From Struthio camelus (taxonomy: Eukaryota > Chordata > Aves > Struthioniformes > Struthionidae): DNA of 64,000 nucleotides. Within the stretch, counting starts at the first letter, position 1; each line of letters begins with the position of its first letter. Location: NCBI RefSeq assembly GCF_040807025.1, contig NC_090953.1, forward strand, positions 557,501-621,500, read 5' to 3'. The notes beneath the pieces were generated by a model. The model saw only the letters and a list, made by a program, of their open reading frames with translations, made no database searches and had not been told where the DNA came from. Made by a program: the position numbers and the translations under genes. Of this stretch, positions 43,811 through 55,404 are shown piece by piece.

Positions 43811-44840
43811 GCCTGGCCTTGCTGCGTGTGGGTTTTGTCTCACCTCTGTGGGGGGGAGGGGGCGGGGGGGGTGGAGGTGGGTCTTCTGCAGGTTCGGGGG
43901 TGCTGGGCGGGGGGGACACAGCCTCCTGCCAGGCTCTTCTGCTCCTGCCTTTGTACCAGCTGCAGCTCCTGGGGCCCAGGTCCCAAGTCCTGCTTTGTGG
44001 CAGCCTTGCTGAGAGCCATCTTCCTCCTCTGTAAAGCCAGAGCCCGTTCCCAGCGTGCTCAGCTGCTGCTGCACAAAGCGCTCCGCTCCCGCAAGCAAGC
44101 GGCACAAAGGAGAAATCCAGGGCAGGCAGCAGCTACCTTTGCTTTGGGGCAGTGCTGGAGCCCTTTGTGGCTGTTCATCTAGCAGACTTTGCCCTGGCCA
44201 GCTGCCAGCCTGCTTGAAACAGCTTTCGCTGTGCTGGAATTGCACTTTGCAGCGAGCCCAAGTCCGGCCGCACGCGCGGGCTTCCTCGTGGGCGTCGTGC
44301 TGCAAGTCGCTGCGCGGACCCCTGCGCCCTTCGCGGCCGGCGCCTCGGACGCTGGCGGGCCCCGGGCGCGCGCGTCGGGCCGGCACCGCTGCTCCTCCCG
44401 TTGCTCCCGGCTGCGCTGGCCCTTCCAGCTGGGGCGCCTGAGGGGCCGACGGCGTCCGCCCGCCACGGCCTGCGGCCCTTCGCCGCCGCGGCTGCTGGCA
44501 CGGCTCGGCCAACGCCTCCGGTGGCAGGTTTGATGTCCCAGAAGAGGCTGGCCAGGAGGACGGTTGGCGCGCCGGTCCCGCCGTGCCTCCCGGCAGGAGG
44601 GCTCACGAGCAGCGCCGCGCCGTGCCGCGCGGTCTCGGTCGCAGCCGTCAGCCAACGCTGCGGTGGCGGCGGCCATCCCCGAAGGCAGCCGGCCCCCCGC
44701 TCCGCCTGGGCCGGCCCCGGGCCTCGCCGCCTCCTGCCCTTTGCAGCTCTTCCCCAAACGGCCCCGCAAGCCGACTCGGTCCTCTCCCGGGCCGGCCGGG
44801 CGGCCCCGTCCCCGGCGCAGGCAGCGCACACCCGGGCAAA
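43811..44840. other. spacer between convergent CIB1 and SEMA4B, with CpG-rich core
   Basis: No gene was recognised. The part from about 44240 to 44830 is strongly CpG-rich (many CGCG and GGCCGG motifs), although it lies between two 3' ends and next to no known start site. A short G-run tract occurs at 43850-43920. Confidence 0.5.
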
Positions 44841-44854
44841 GGAGACACACCAAC

Positions 44855-44860
44855 TTTATA
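44855..44860 (-). terminator. SEMA4B: candidate SEMA4B poly(A) signal (TATAAA variant)
   Basis: On the minus strand TATAAA is followed by GTTGGTGTGTCTCC, a GT-rich downstream element, about 355 bases after the SEMA4B stop. No canonical AATAAA was seen closer, so this variant is the best local candidate. Confidence 0.45.
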
Positions 44861-45215
44861 TAAAAACCACAGACGTTTCCGCACACACGCACACGGTGGG
44901 GGGTGAGGGGGGGCGAGCGGCGCTCCCCGCGCTCGCCCCCCCCCCCGGGGACACGATTCACATTTTCGGCGCATTAAAAACGCACGGAGCGCGGCCGCGC
45001 GGTGCACGGCCCCGGGGCCGGGGGGGCCGGCCGGCCGGGCGCCGCGGGGCGTCACAGCGAGCGGGGCCGCGGCTCCCCGGCGCCCTCGAGGGCGCTGCCC
45101 GCCGGCGGGCCGGGGGGGCCCCGCGCGGCGCCGGGTCCGGCCGCGGCCCTGCGGTCGGTCGGGCGGGCTCAGCCGAGCAGAGGCGGTCGCGTCCCAGGGC
45201 TCAGCACCGGCCCCG

Positions 45216-48200
45216 TCACACCACCGAGTCCTGGATCTCGGAGCCCAGGCGCACCCGGGGCCTTTGGCAGGCGGCCGACACCTCCACGACGCTGTCCCGG
45301 ATGTGCAAGGGCCTCTTCTCCGACTCAGAGAAGGCGCGCGGCGGGCCCGGGGGCTCGCGCACGGGGGTGCTGGCCACGTGGTTGTCGCGGAGGGCCTGGT
45401 AGCCCTTGTGCTCGGGCGCCGCGCTGGGCAGGCCGCCGCCGTTGAGGGGCAGGCTCTCGGCGGGCTTGCGGGGCTGCCTGGGGCGCCGGCCGGCCTCGCC
45501 GGGCTCCAGCAGGGCCTTCATGCCGGCGCTGTGCCGCTGCAGCAGGAAGAGGGCCAGCACCAGCACGGCGGCGGCGAACAGGGCGCACATCACCAGGAAC
45601 TCGGTCCAGTAGGTCTTGCCGTCCAGCCGGGCCGCGGCGCCGCCGGCCGCCGAGGTGCTGCGCGAGGTGCTCACCGTCTCCAGGGCGCCCCGGCCGGCGG
45701 GCGCCTTCCCGCCGGGGTCCGGCGGCCCGCGGGCCGGCTCCTGCACGGCCACGCAGTAGCTGGCCATGAGCTGGCGGAAGCCCTCCTCCAGCGACCAGCA
45801 CTCGTAGGTGCCGGCGCGCTCGGGGCTGCCCACCAGGATGAGGGCGCCGTCGGGCAGCACCAGGTAGGAGGCGTTGATGGGCGCCCCGTTGTGCGCCCAG
45901 CGCCGCGTCGCCAGGTTGGAGAGCAGCTGGCAGGGCAGCGGCCGCACCGCGTTGGGCGGCAGCCGCACCGGCTGGCACGGGGCCCCCGTGGCTGCGGGAG
46001 GAGAACGGGGCCGCGTCAGGGAGGCTGCGGCGTGCCTTGGCCGCCCGCCCCGGCCCCGTCTCCAGCCCTGTTGTCAACTCCATCCCTGTCCCCATCCCCA
46101 ACCTCGTCCCCGTCCCCATCCCCATCCCCATCCCCGTCTCCAGCCCCATCATCGACTCCATCCCTATCCCCATCTCCACCCCCATCTCCAGCCTCATCAT
46201 CAACTCCATCCCTATCCTCATCCCCAACCTCATCCACGTCTCCAGCTCCATCATCGACTCCATCCCTATCCTCATCCCCGACCTCATCCCCGTCTCCAGC
46301 TCCATCATCGACTCCATCCCTATCCCCATCCCCAACCTCATCCCCGTCTCCAGCTCCATCATCGACTCCATCCCTATCCCCATCTCCATCCCCAACCCCA
46401 TCTCTATCCTCATCTCCATCTTCAGTCCCATCATCAACTCCATCCCTGTCCCCATTCTGGACTCCATCCCCGTCCCAATCTCCACCCCCATCCCCAACCT
46501 CATCCCCATCTCCATCGTTGACTCCATCCCCGTCCCCATCTCCACCCCCATTTCAAGCCCCATCGTCGACTCCACCCCCATCCCCGTCTCCAGCCCCATC
46601 ATCGACGCTATCTCTATCCCCATCTCCATCCCCAACCCCATCTCTATCCTCATCCCTGTCTTCAGCCCCGTCGCCGACTCCATCCCTGTTCCCATCCCCG
46701 TCCCCATCCCCATCCTCATTCTTGACTCCATCCCTGTCCCCATCTCCATCTCTATCCCCATCTCCATCCCCTGCCCGTGGGGATCACGCCAGTGGCATGG
46801 GAACCCCCCAGCTGCGGGTGAGCATGGGGCTGGGGGTCCCCAGGACACCCCGGGAACACGCTGCAGGGGGGCATGCGGCCACCCCCAACCCCACGGCGGC
46901 AGTGGGGTGAGCTCGGCCCCTCCGCGGGGCACTGCCGACCCCCCCCCAGCCCCACGCGAGACCTCACCTGGGGGCGGGAGGATGCGGGGTCGGGGCTGGG
47001 ACGCGTTGGCCAGCCGGCAGAGGCGCTCCGTGTCAGCCTCCTCGATGTCCTGGGCCCAGAGCCTGGGGGCAGAGCGGGGTCAGGGCGGCAGGGGCGGTGG
47101 AGGCGGCGGGGGGCCATGGGGTGGCGGGGGGCGGCACTTACTGGGGGTGCGTGCGGGGGCCGGGGGCGGCGCGGCGGCAGGCGCCCTGGCTCCACGCGCA
47201 GAAGGGGTCCCGCGCCAGCACGCACTCGCCGCAGCTGCGGTAGAGGCTGCAGTTGGCGAAGGGCACCTGGGCCACCGCGTCGTAGGAGGCTGCGTAGACC
47301 AGGCCCTGCGGGCGGAGGCGGAGCGGGGTCAGCGGCCGGGACCCCCGGCCCGGGGGCCGCACAGCCGGCCGGCTCCGGCACGCCCCGGCGGCCCCGACCC
47401 ACGTGGGACCGCGGGGTGGCTCCCGTGCACCCGGGGAGCCCCCTGCCCTGCTCTTGCCTGGGCCTGGTCCAGCAGCAGCTGGAGGACGGGCTGGCCGGGG
47501 CGGAAGAGGCGGATCTCCTCGATGATGTGCACCTTGTGGTTCACGCGCACAGCCTTGTGCAGGCGGCCGTCGTCTGCAAACGCAGGGGCCGTGCTGAGCG
47601 GGGCCGGCGGGGCGTGCACGGCGCCGTCCCGGCCCCGGAGCCCCCGGCCGGCACCCACCCGTGCCCAGGAAGAGGACGTCGTAGGTGCCGTGCAGGCCCT
47701 GCGCGCGGTGCACACCGATCTGCTGGTAGCGCACGTGGCTCTGCAGCAGCAGCGGCTGGCTCCGGACCGCGCTGTCCATCAGGAAGTGGTCCTTGATGAA
47801 GTTCAGCACCCGGTCCGGCATCTGGAGCGACGAGTTGATCTTCAGGCGCCGCGTGTGGCTGGTGATGCACTGGGGAGAGAGCGGGGGCGCTCGGACGGCG
47901 AGGCCCGGCAGTCCGGGGGGGGGACCCGGGACCACCCTGTGCCCGGCCGGAGGGACGAGCAACGTACCGTGCCCGGCCGGGGCTCCGGCACGGGGCTGGT
48001 GTCCGTGTACCACTGCTGCGTCTCGCGGTTCACCTCCTTGTAGAGCCCGGCGAAGGCTTTCTGCACGCTGCGCATGGGGAAGGCGCACACGGCCGAGCTG
48101 CCCAGCCCGCCCTTGCTCCTGCGGGAGGCAGAGCCCGGGGCCGGATCAGGCAGCCGGCTGCGCCGAGCCGCCCGCGCGCCCCTCACCGCCCGCGGCGGCG

Positions 48201-51200
48201 CTGCCGGGGCCCCGCCAGCCCGGGCGCGCGCCCCTCACCACTGCGAGGTGAAGACCCCGTAGAAGAGCGTCTCCCTCCAGCGCGGCTCCCCCGGCGTGAG
48301 CACGAAGATGTCCTGCAGCACGTTGAAGGGGAAGCCGTCGTCGGGGTGCGAGCAGAGCAGCTGGGCCTTCAGGAAGGTCGTCCACCGGCGCTGCAGGACG
48401 CGCTCGCCCCCCAGGTCCCCCTGCGCGGCACGGCGGGGTCAGGGCGCGCGGGCACGGCCGCCCCGACGCCGGCGTGCGGGCGGGGGCTTTGCCCTGCGTG
48501 TCGGGGAGGTGCGAGCAAAGCGGCACCCGAGGCTCCCAAAGGGAAACGTGAGCCAAGAGGGGGAAGGGGTCGGCGTCCTCCCCGGCGGGGGACAGAGGCG
48601 CCGGGGAACGGCCTCTGCTGCGAACACAGCGGTTGCTATCGCTCGGGGCCAGGGGAGCGGGGCGGGAGGCCCCGAGGCGCCGACCTCGTGGCGGTCTCCA
48701 GCGGGGCCGATCCTCTCCCGGGGCTCCCAGGAACCGGTGGGACGACGAGGGCAGGGTGCACCCAGGGCCATCCCGGGCATCGCTCCGCGCATCGCTCGTG
48801 CACAGGCACGACGGCGCTCGCTCGTGCCCCCTCTCACCGGCGCCCTCGGCCCCTGGCGCCAGCGCACCCACCTTGCACACCCGGGCGATGCGCGACACGA
48901 TCGTGTTCTCAAAGTAGTCGAACTCCTTGCCCGTCTCGCTGAAGAAGAAGTAGACCTTGTCGTCGTCGCCCTCGGGGTTGCCTGGGGGCAGGCTCTCCCG
49001 CAGGTAGGCTGAGCCCACAAAGACGGGGTCTGGGGGCACAGGCGCCCTGAGCATCACGCCGTGTGCCCGAGGCTCACCCATCCCGCGTGCATGGTGCCCG
49101 AGGCTCGCCTGCCAGCATGCACAGCACCCATCCCACGTGCACGGTGCCCGAGGCTCACCCACCACTACACACGGCACCCAGCCCACGTGCATGGCACCCA
49201 AGGCTCACCCACCCAGCCCGCGTGCACAGCACCCAATGCTCACCCACAGGCACGCACTGCGCCCGGCCCGTGTGCATGGCACCTGAGGCTCACTTGCTGG
49301 CGTGCATGGCGCCCATCTCGCGCGCACGGTGCCTGAGGCTCACCCGCCAGCACGCATAGCGCCTGGCCCACATGCGGGGCACCCAAGACTCACCCGCCGG
49401 CACGCACGGCACCTGGCCCGCAGGCATGGCACCCGAGGCTCACCCGTGAGCACACACGGCACCCAGCCCACGTGCGCGGCACCCAAGGCTCACCTGCAGG
49501 CATGCACAGTGCCCGGCCTGTGTGCACGGTGCCCAAGGCTCACCCACAGGCACGCACAGTCCCCAGCCCACCTGCGCGGTGCCCGAGGCTCACCCACCAC
49601 TACACATGGCACTCAGCCGGCGCGCACGGTGCCCGAGGCTCACCCGCTGGCACGCACGGCACCCAGCCGGCGGGCGCTGCACCCATCCCACGCATGGCAC
49701 CCGAGGCTCACCCGCCGGCACGCACGGCACCCAGCCGGCGGGCGCTGCACCCATCCCACGCATGGCACCCGAGGCTCACCCGCCGGCCCGCACGGTGCCC
49801 ATCCCACGCCCAGCGCCGTCCCATGCACGGCACCCATCCGCAGGTGGCACGCGCCTCGCCGCGGCGGCAGGCGGACGCCCGGCCCCGCGGTGCCCGGCCC
49901 CCGGGCTGCGCCAGCCCCGGCTCTCACCCTGCAGCCAGCTGAGGGAGTTCTCCGTCTTGAGGGAGATGCGGCTCTCCTGGCTCCGGTAGATGGTCGGCTC
50001 GTTGCCCTGGAAGTTGCTGACGGTCCCGGCGTAGAGCTCGCCGTCTGCCAAAGGGACGGGCTGCCGCTGGGACCCGGCGCGCCGCCCGCCCGGCACGGCC
50101 CCGCAGCAGCCCGGCCCCGCGGTGCCCGGTCCCGTCCCGGCCGGCGTGCCTTACCGACCATGACGGCCGTGGACTTGTACTCGGGGTCGAAGGGGCAGCG
50201 GCCCTTGCCGTCCTCCAGCAGCGGCTTCCCCGACGCCTCCTGCTCCAGGCTGAAGCGCTGCACGTTCTGCAGGGGACCGGCGGGTGCCGTGAGCCGGCGC
50301 CGCGGCCGCCCCCGCACCGAGAGGCCCCGGGGCGCCGAGGGGGCCGGGGCGGAGGAGCCGGGCCGGACGGCGGCCCCCTCGCCGCGCTCACCACGTAGGC
50401 GCAGGCCGGGCTGAAGGCGCAGGTCCCGCAGGTGTACAGGTGGGTGCTGTTCAGCTGCAGCAGCATCTTGATGTAGTTGTGACAGTCCCTCTGCGGAGAG
50501 GCGGAGGAGCCTGCTCAGGTGCCCTGCCGGCCGGCGGGGCCCGACCCGAGCCCGCTCCCGCCGCCGCGCTCACCTGCGGGTCCTTGCCCTTGAACGCGCA
50601 CTGCCTCTTCTTCTCCCCGTCCGCGCTCCACGGCAGCTGCGCAGAGCCAGAGTCAGGGGCGCCCGGGCGGCTGCGCCCGCCGGCCCCCTCGGCGCCCCGT
50701 CCCCGCCGCGTCCCCGCCGCGCTCACCCTGCGGGCCGGCGGCCCCGGCTGGAAGCGGCTGGTGTTGACGGCCAGCAGCAGCTCGCGCGCCCCCAGGTAGA
50801 GCGTGCCGCCGTCCGGGCTCAGCAGCAGGGCCGTGTAGTTGGACACGCCGGGCACCTCAAAGCGCTGCACCGCTCGCTCGGCCGAGTCTGCGGAGGGCGA
50901 GCGGCGCCATCAGCCTCGGCACCTCCTGGGCAGCACGGCCCAGGCCCAGCAGCCTCCCCGACACCCCTTTTGCACGACACAGGGTCCGGCCCTGGGACGT
51001 GGACACCCTGCCAGGGCTGGAGCCTCCCGAGCAGGGGACACCCCAGGGCCTGGCTCAGCCCCGGGCAGAGGCACCCGCCTCCACTGCCCCTTGGTGCCAC
51101 AAAGCCCTGCTGCAAACCCACGGCTCCCTGCAGCGCAGCAAGCCCTGCTGCTGCACCCGCTGCTGCACCCGCTGCTTGCACCCCACTGCTGCACCCTGCT

Positions 51201-54200
51201 GCTTGCACCTGCTGCAAACCCTGCTGCACCCACTGCTGAACCCCGCTGCTGCACCCCGCTGCAAGCCCACTGCAGCGCCCTGCAGCGCCTGCTGCCCCCA
51301 GGGCCAGACCCCCGGTCTCCGGCGACTCCTCGGCGAGAGACACCACTCACACGACCAGAGCCACCGGCAGTTTGCAGCACCCCAGCAGCCGAACACCGAG
51401 ACGCTGCCTGGAGCCACGTGCGCAGCGAGCGGCTCATGGCCCCCCAGAGCAGCCGGCGAGGCCGTCGCACCCCGGCCGTGGTGCCCGCGTGGAGCCGCCA
51501 GCAGCCCAGGGCCCGGCTCACGCCGTGCCGCTGCGCAGCAGCTTGGCAGCGTGTTGCAGAGCCCCTCGAGGCCCCGGAGCCCGGAACTGCCCTGGGAATC
51601 ACCCGGGAATGCCGCAGCAGCCCGTCCCAGTGCCTGGTGGTAAATCCTCGGGCTGCCCGTCCCGGGGGGAAGAGACCCGGCCACACAACCACTGCAGCGG
51701 GCACCAGTGCGGCTGCCCTCGCTGCTGGTGCAGCCCCGGTGCCGGGTGCCACCGGGCGAGTCGGGGCTCACCTGTGCCAGCGCGCGGGCGGCCGGGCCCC
51801 GGAAGCCCTTCCTCTCCCGCTGGCAGCCGCTGAATCAGCCGGGCCAGCTGTGTCAGCGGGACACGTCGGGCTGACTCACGCTGCTGCCTCCCTCGCCCGG
51901 ACCCGCAGCTGCCTGGCGAGGGCCTCCCGGCCGCTGGCCGCTACGCTGGCACGGCCCAGGGCCGCGGACTGCGCGAGGGCCCATCGGTGCTGGGGGCTCG
52001 AGCCGCTCCCGCGTGGGAGCGCTGCTGGAGCGGGCGGCCGGCAGGGCTTGCAGGTGCCCTGGTGCCCCAGGGCCGCAGCGATGCTGCTCGCTGCAGGCAC
52101 AGCGCAGCTAACGGCGAGGCAGCAGCTGCCCCAGCATCCTGCCCCGGGCACAGTCCTCACGCCCGGGCAGCATCCTGCCCCAGGCACAGCCCTTGGGCCC
52201 TGGGCACAGTCCTCACGCCCGGGCAGCATCCTGCCCTGGGCACAGTCCTCACGCCCGGGCAGCATCCTGCCCTGGGCACAGCCCTTGTGCCCTGGGCACA
52301 GTCCTCACACCCGGGCAGCATCCTGCCCTGGGCACAGCCCTTGTGCCCTGGGCACAGTCCTCACACCCGGGCAGCATCCTGCCCCAGGCACAGCCCTTGT
52401 GCCCTGGGCACAGTCCTCACACCCGGGCAGCATCCTGCCCTGGGCACAGCCCTTGTGCCCCGGGCACAGTCCTCACGCCCGGGCAGCATCCTGCCCTGGA
52501 CACAGCCCTTGTGCCCTGGGCACAGTCCTCACGCCCGGGCAGCATCCTGCCCTGGGCACAGTCCTCACGCCCGGGCAGCATCCTGCCCCGGGCACAGCCC
52601 TTGTGCCCTGGGCACAGTCCTCACGCCCTGGGCACAGTCCTCACGCCCTGGGCAGCATCCTGCCCCAGGCACAGCCCTTGTGCCCTGGGCACAGTCCTCA
52701 CGCCCTGGGCAGCATCCTGCCCCAGGCACAGCCCTTGTGCCCTGGGCACAGTCCTCACACCCGGGCAGCATCCTGCCCTGGACACAGCCCTTGTGCCCTG
52801 GGCACAGTCCTCACGCCCGGGCAGCATCCTGCCCTGGGCACAGTCCTCACGCCCGGGCAGCATCCTGCCCCAGGCACAGCCCTTGTGCCCTGGGCACAGT
52901 CCTCACACCCGGGCAGCATCCTGCCCCAGACACAGCCCTTGTGCCCTGGGCACAGCCCTCACGCCCGGGCAGCATCCTGCCCCGGGCACAGTCCTCACAC
53001 CCTGGGCACAGCCCTCACGCCCGGGCAGCATCCTGCCCCGGGCACAGCCCTCGTGCCCTGGGCACAGTCCTCACGCCCGGGCAGCATCCTGCCCCGGGCA
53101 CAGTCCTCACACCCTGGGCACAGTCCTCACGCCCGGGCAGCATCCTGCCCCGGGCACAGCCCTTGTGCCCTGGGCACAGTCCTCACATCCCAGGCACAGC
53201 CCTCACCCCCTAGGCAGCATCCTGCCCCAGGCACAGCCCTCGCACCCGGGGCACAGCCCTCGCACCCGGGGCAGCATCCTGCTCCGGACATAGCCCTCGC
53301 ACCCTAGGCACAGTCCTCGCACCCTGGCAGCGTCCTGCTTCATGCACAGCCCTCACGCCCCGGGCAGCATCCCGCTTCGTGCACAGTCCTCGCACCCCGG
53401 GCAGCGTCCTACCCTATGCACAGCCCTCATGCCCTGGGCAGCATCCTGCCCCGTGCACAGCCCTCGCACCCCGGGCACAGCCCTTGTGCCCCGGGCAGCA
53501 TCCTGCCCCGTGCACAGCCCTCCTGCCCCGTGCACAGCTCTCGTGCCCCGCTGCAGAGCCCTCGCAGCCCCTGCAGCCACGTGCCCCGGGCACAACCCTC
53601 CTGCCCTGTGCACGGCCCTTCCACCCCGTGCACGGCCCTCCAGCTGCGTGCACGGCCCTCCCAGCCTGGGGAGCAGCTCCCAGAGCCTGTGCCCGCTGCC
53701 AGAGGGACCTGTCAGGACAGGACCTGCTTCTTCCAGACAAACCTGCTGGAGGCAAATCCAGCTGCTTCCAGGAGAGCAGCTCACCCAGCTCCTCCCTCCC
53801 AGCCAACCGTCAGCCCCACGCGGCCGTACTGCCCCGCTCCGGGCTGGATGCAGGCTGCCCCAGCGGAGGGGCAGCCTGCGCCCCTCGCCCGGTTCCCCAC
53901 GGCCAGCGCCCCCACGCCGGGACCCCAAGGGCCTCCCCACGGAGGTGGCCCCGGCTGCAGCCCCTGCCAGGGCAGCCTCCGCAGGTGGCCGAGCCGGGGT
54001 GCAGGCAGCGCCGGGCGCAGCACGGAGCCGAGCTGGCCCGTCCCGGCAGGGGCGGACGGGGCGCCGCTGCCTTCTGTCCATCCCGCCCGGCTCAGCGGGT
54101 CCCCGACCTGCTGGTGCCACCACAAGCTCCGCCGGCAGTCACGGGAGCACGTGGCTCGGCCAGCAGGGCCACGTCCACACTGACAAGCCCCAGGCCACAT

Positions 54201-55404
54201 CCACAGCGAGGAACCACAGCTCCCAGCTGCCCGCGCGTCCCTGCCAGCACGGTCCTGGCCCAAACCCATCGCACCCTCCCAAGCAAGCCCTCGGCCTGGC
54301 TGGCAGTTAGCAAGGGACAGGGACTGCTCCCCAGACACAGCTGCATTTAGCCACCTTCTTTGGGAGCACAGCGAGCCTGATAGCACGGGGAGGGCCACAC
54401 CACGGCCACGGCCACAGCCGCAGCGCCAGCGGATGGACCCAGCCCAAGAGCCCGCGGCCGCTGGGTGCTCTGGCCCAAGCCGCCCCCAGAGCGCGCCTTG
54501 CTGCCAGCCCACCGCCCCGCAGCCAGCGGGAGGGAGAGGCCTTGCCAACCCCCCGCGCGGCAGGGACCGAGTCCCACCTGCCAGGAGGAGAGCAGAGCCG
54601 GGCTGGGACACGAGCACCCCTGCCGTCCCGTGGGATGCGGCCGCCAACCCACTCCCCATCTGCGATCAGCGCTGGTCCCAGCCTGGGGCGCACCTCCCAC
54701 CTCCGCGCACGTCCAGACCGCATGTCCACCCCGCTGCCCGCCAGCCCCGTGGCCGCCCGCCGCCCCGGCCGTGGGACCGCGAGCCCCGGCTGGCCGGGCT
54801 GGCCGTTCTGCAGGCTCAGCACCTCGCCGGGGCGCCTGGCACAAGGCGTTTCCACGCCGGAGCACGGAGCCGCGTCCGCCCCACGGCTGGGGGAGGCTCG
54901 CGCGGCAGAGGCCCAGCACCCGGGGCCGGCAGGGGGTCTGCGCGGGCGGCTGCACTCGCCGCTTTCCTCAGCTCGTTGCAGGGCAGCAGAGAGCCCGGCG
55001 CCCCGGACAGTCAGGCTGTGCTGCCAGAAGCTCTCGGGGAGCAGCTCCCACCGGACGCATCCCCGGAGCTGCGGAGGGGCCGCCCACCCGGTGAAGCCCC
55101 CCAGGCTCTGGGCTGCCACCCGTGCCCCGGACACGCTCGTGGGCCACCGGCCCCCGGGGGCGGGGGGACCCGCGGGTGCGCGCGGATCCGGGAGCCCAGG
55201 CTGGCAGGGGAGCCCGACCCCCCCCCGGCGCCTCGGGACGCTGGGGCAGCCCGCCCCGGTGCCGGTGCCGGTGCCGGCGGGCCCCGCGGCGCAGCACTCA
55301 CCGTAGGGCAGGCTGACCCGCGGCACGGGCTCCGGGGCCGCCGAGAGCAGCAGCGCCGCCAGCACCGAGTGCGCCACGACGGGCAGCGCCGGCCGCGGCG
55401 CCAT
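45216..55404 (-). CDS. SEMA4B: SEMA4B, class 4 transmembrane semaphorin (14 coding exons)
   Basis: SEMA4B is a single-pass semaphorin acting at synapses and in immune and epithelial signalling. Exons: 45216-45991, 46968-47062, 47142-47305, 47458-47573, 47659-47869, 47968-48118, 48239-48420, 48872-49029, 49928-50044, 50155-50266, 50392-50490, 50574-50636, 50727-50887, 55302-55404. Total 835 aa (human about 832-837). Order: signal peptide (VLAALLLSAAPEP), sema propeller from NYTALLLSPDGGTLYLGARE through GKGRCPFDPEYKSTAVMV, FFFSETGKEFDYFENTIVSR, DDGFPFNVLQDIF and LYKEVNRETQQWYTD; PSI domain NCSLYRSCGECVLARDPFCA; Ig-like domain; membrane segment FLVMCALFAAAVLVLALFLL; cytoplasmic tail ending RVRLGSEIQDSVV, a class I PDZ ligand as in human. 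The intron after 47458 uses a GC donor (CAG|GCAAGA). All other borders are GT-AG. Confidence 0.96.
46070..46775. repeat. CCATCC-type satellite in the last SEMA4B intron, 54-base higher order
   Basis: Short CCCCATC/CTCCATC units build a 700-base tract in the intron 45992-46967. Inside it, a block starting CATCATCGACTCCATCCCTA recurs at 46249, 46303 and 46357, a 54-base higher-order period, with a looser copy at 46147. On the SEMA4B sense strand it reads as purine-rich GGATGGGGAT repeats. Confidence 0.9.
49045..49830. repeat. 50-base minisatellite filling a SEMA4B intron, about 15 copies
   Basis: The unit is GTGCCCGAGGCTCACCCGCC plus about 30 bases of GCACGCACGGCACCCAGCCC type. About 15 copies occupy nearly all of the intron 49030-49927. 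On the SEMA4B sense strand each GGCTCACCC becomes GGGTGAGCC, a good match to a 5' splice-site consensus, so the intron carries an array of donor-like motifs just downstream of the real donor CAGG|GTGAGAG. Confidence 0.9.
52130..53560. repeat. 1.4 kb minisatellite in the first coding SEMA4B intron
   Basis: Two alternating modules, GCAGCATCCTGCCC(C/T)GGGCACAG and CCTTGTGCCCTGGGCACAGT with CCTCACGCCCGG, are repeated for 1.4 kb with more than 30 copies of GGGCACAG. The array lies in the intron 50888-55301. The remainder of that intron is GC-rich: 51100-51300 has GCTGC/TGCACC short repeats, and 53560-55300 shows nothing I can name. Confidence 0.92.

Noticed and set aside
43811-44840. Possible extra gene between CIB1 and SEMA4B
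   Set aside because: Frames on both strands are open because of CpG richness. No conserved peptide, splice pair or poly(A) signal was found.
46037-48043. Plus-strand frame with PIPIPNLIPVSS repeats
   Set aside because: It is the CCATC satellite in the SEMA4B intron followed by the antisense of SEMA4B exons.
50839-53307. Plus-strand open frame (about 822 codons) of PGHSPHARAASC repeats
   Set aside because: It is translation of the 52-53.5 kb minisatellite, antisense to SEMA4B, with no sign of selection or homology.
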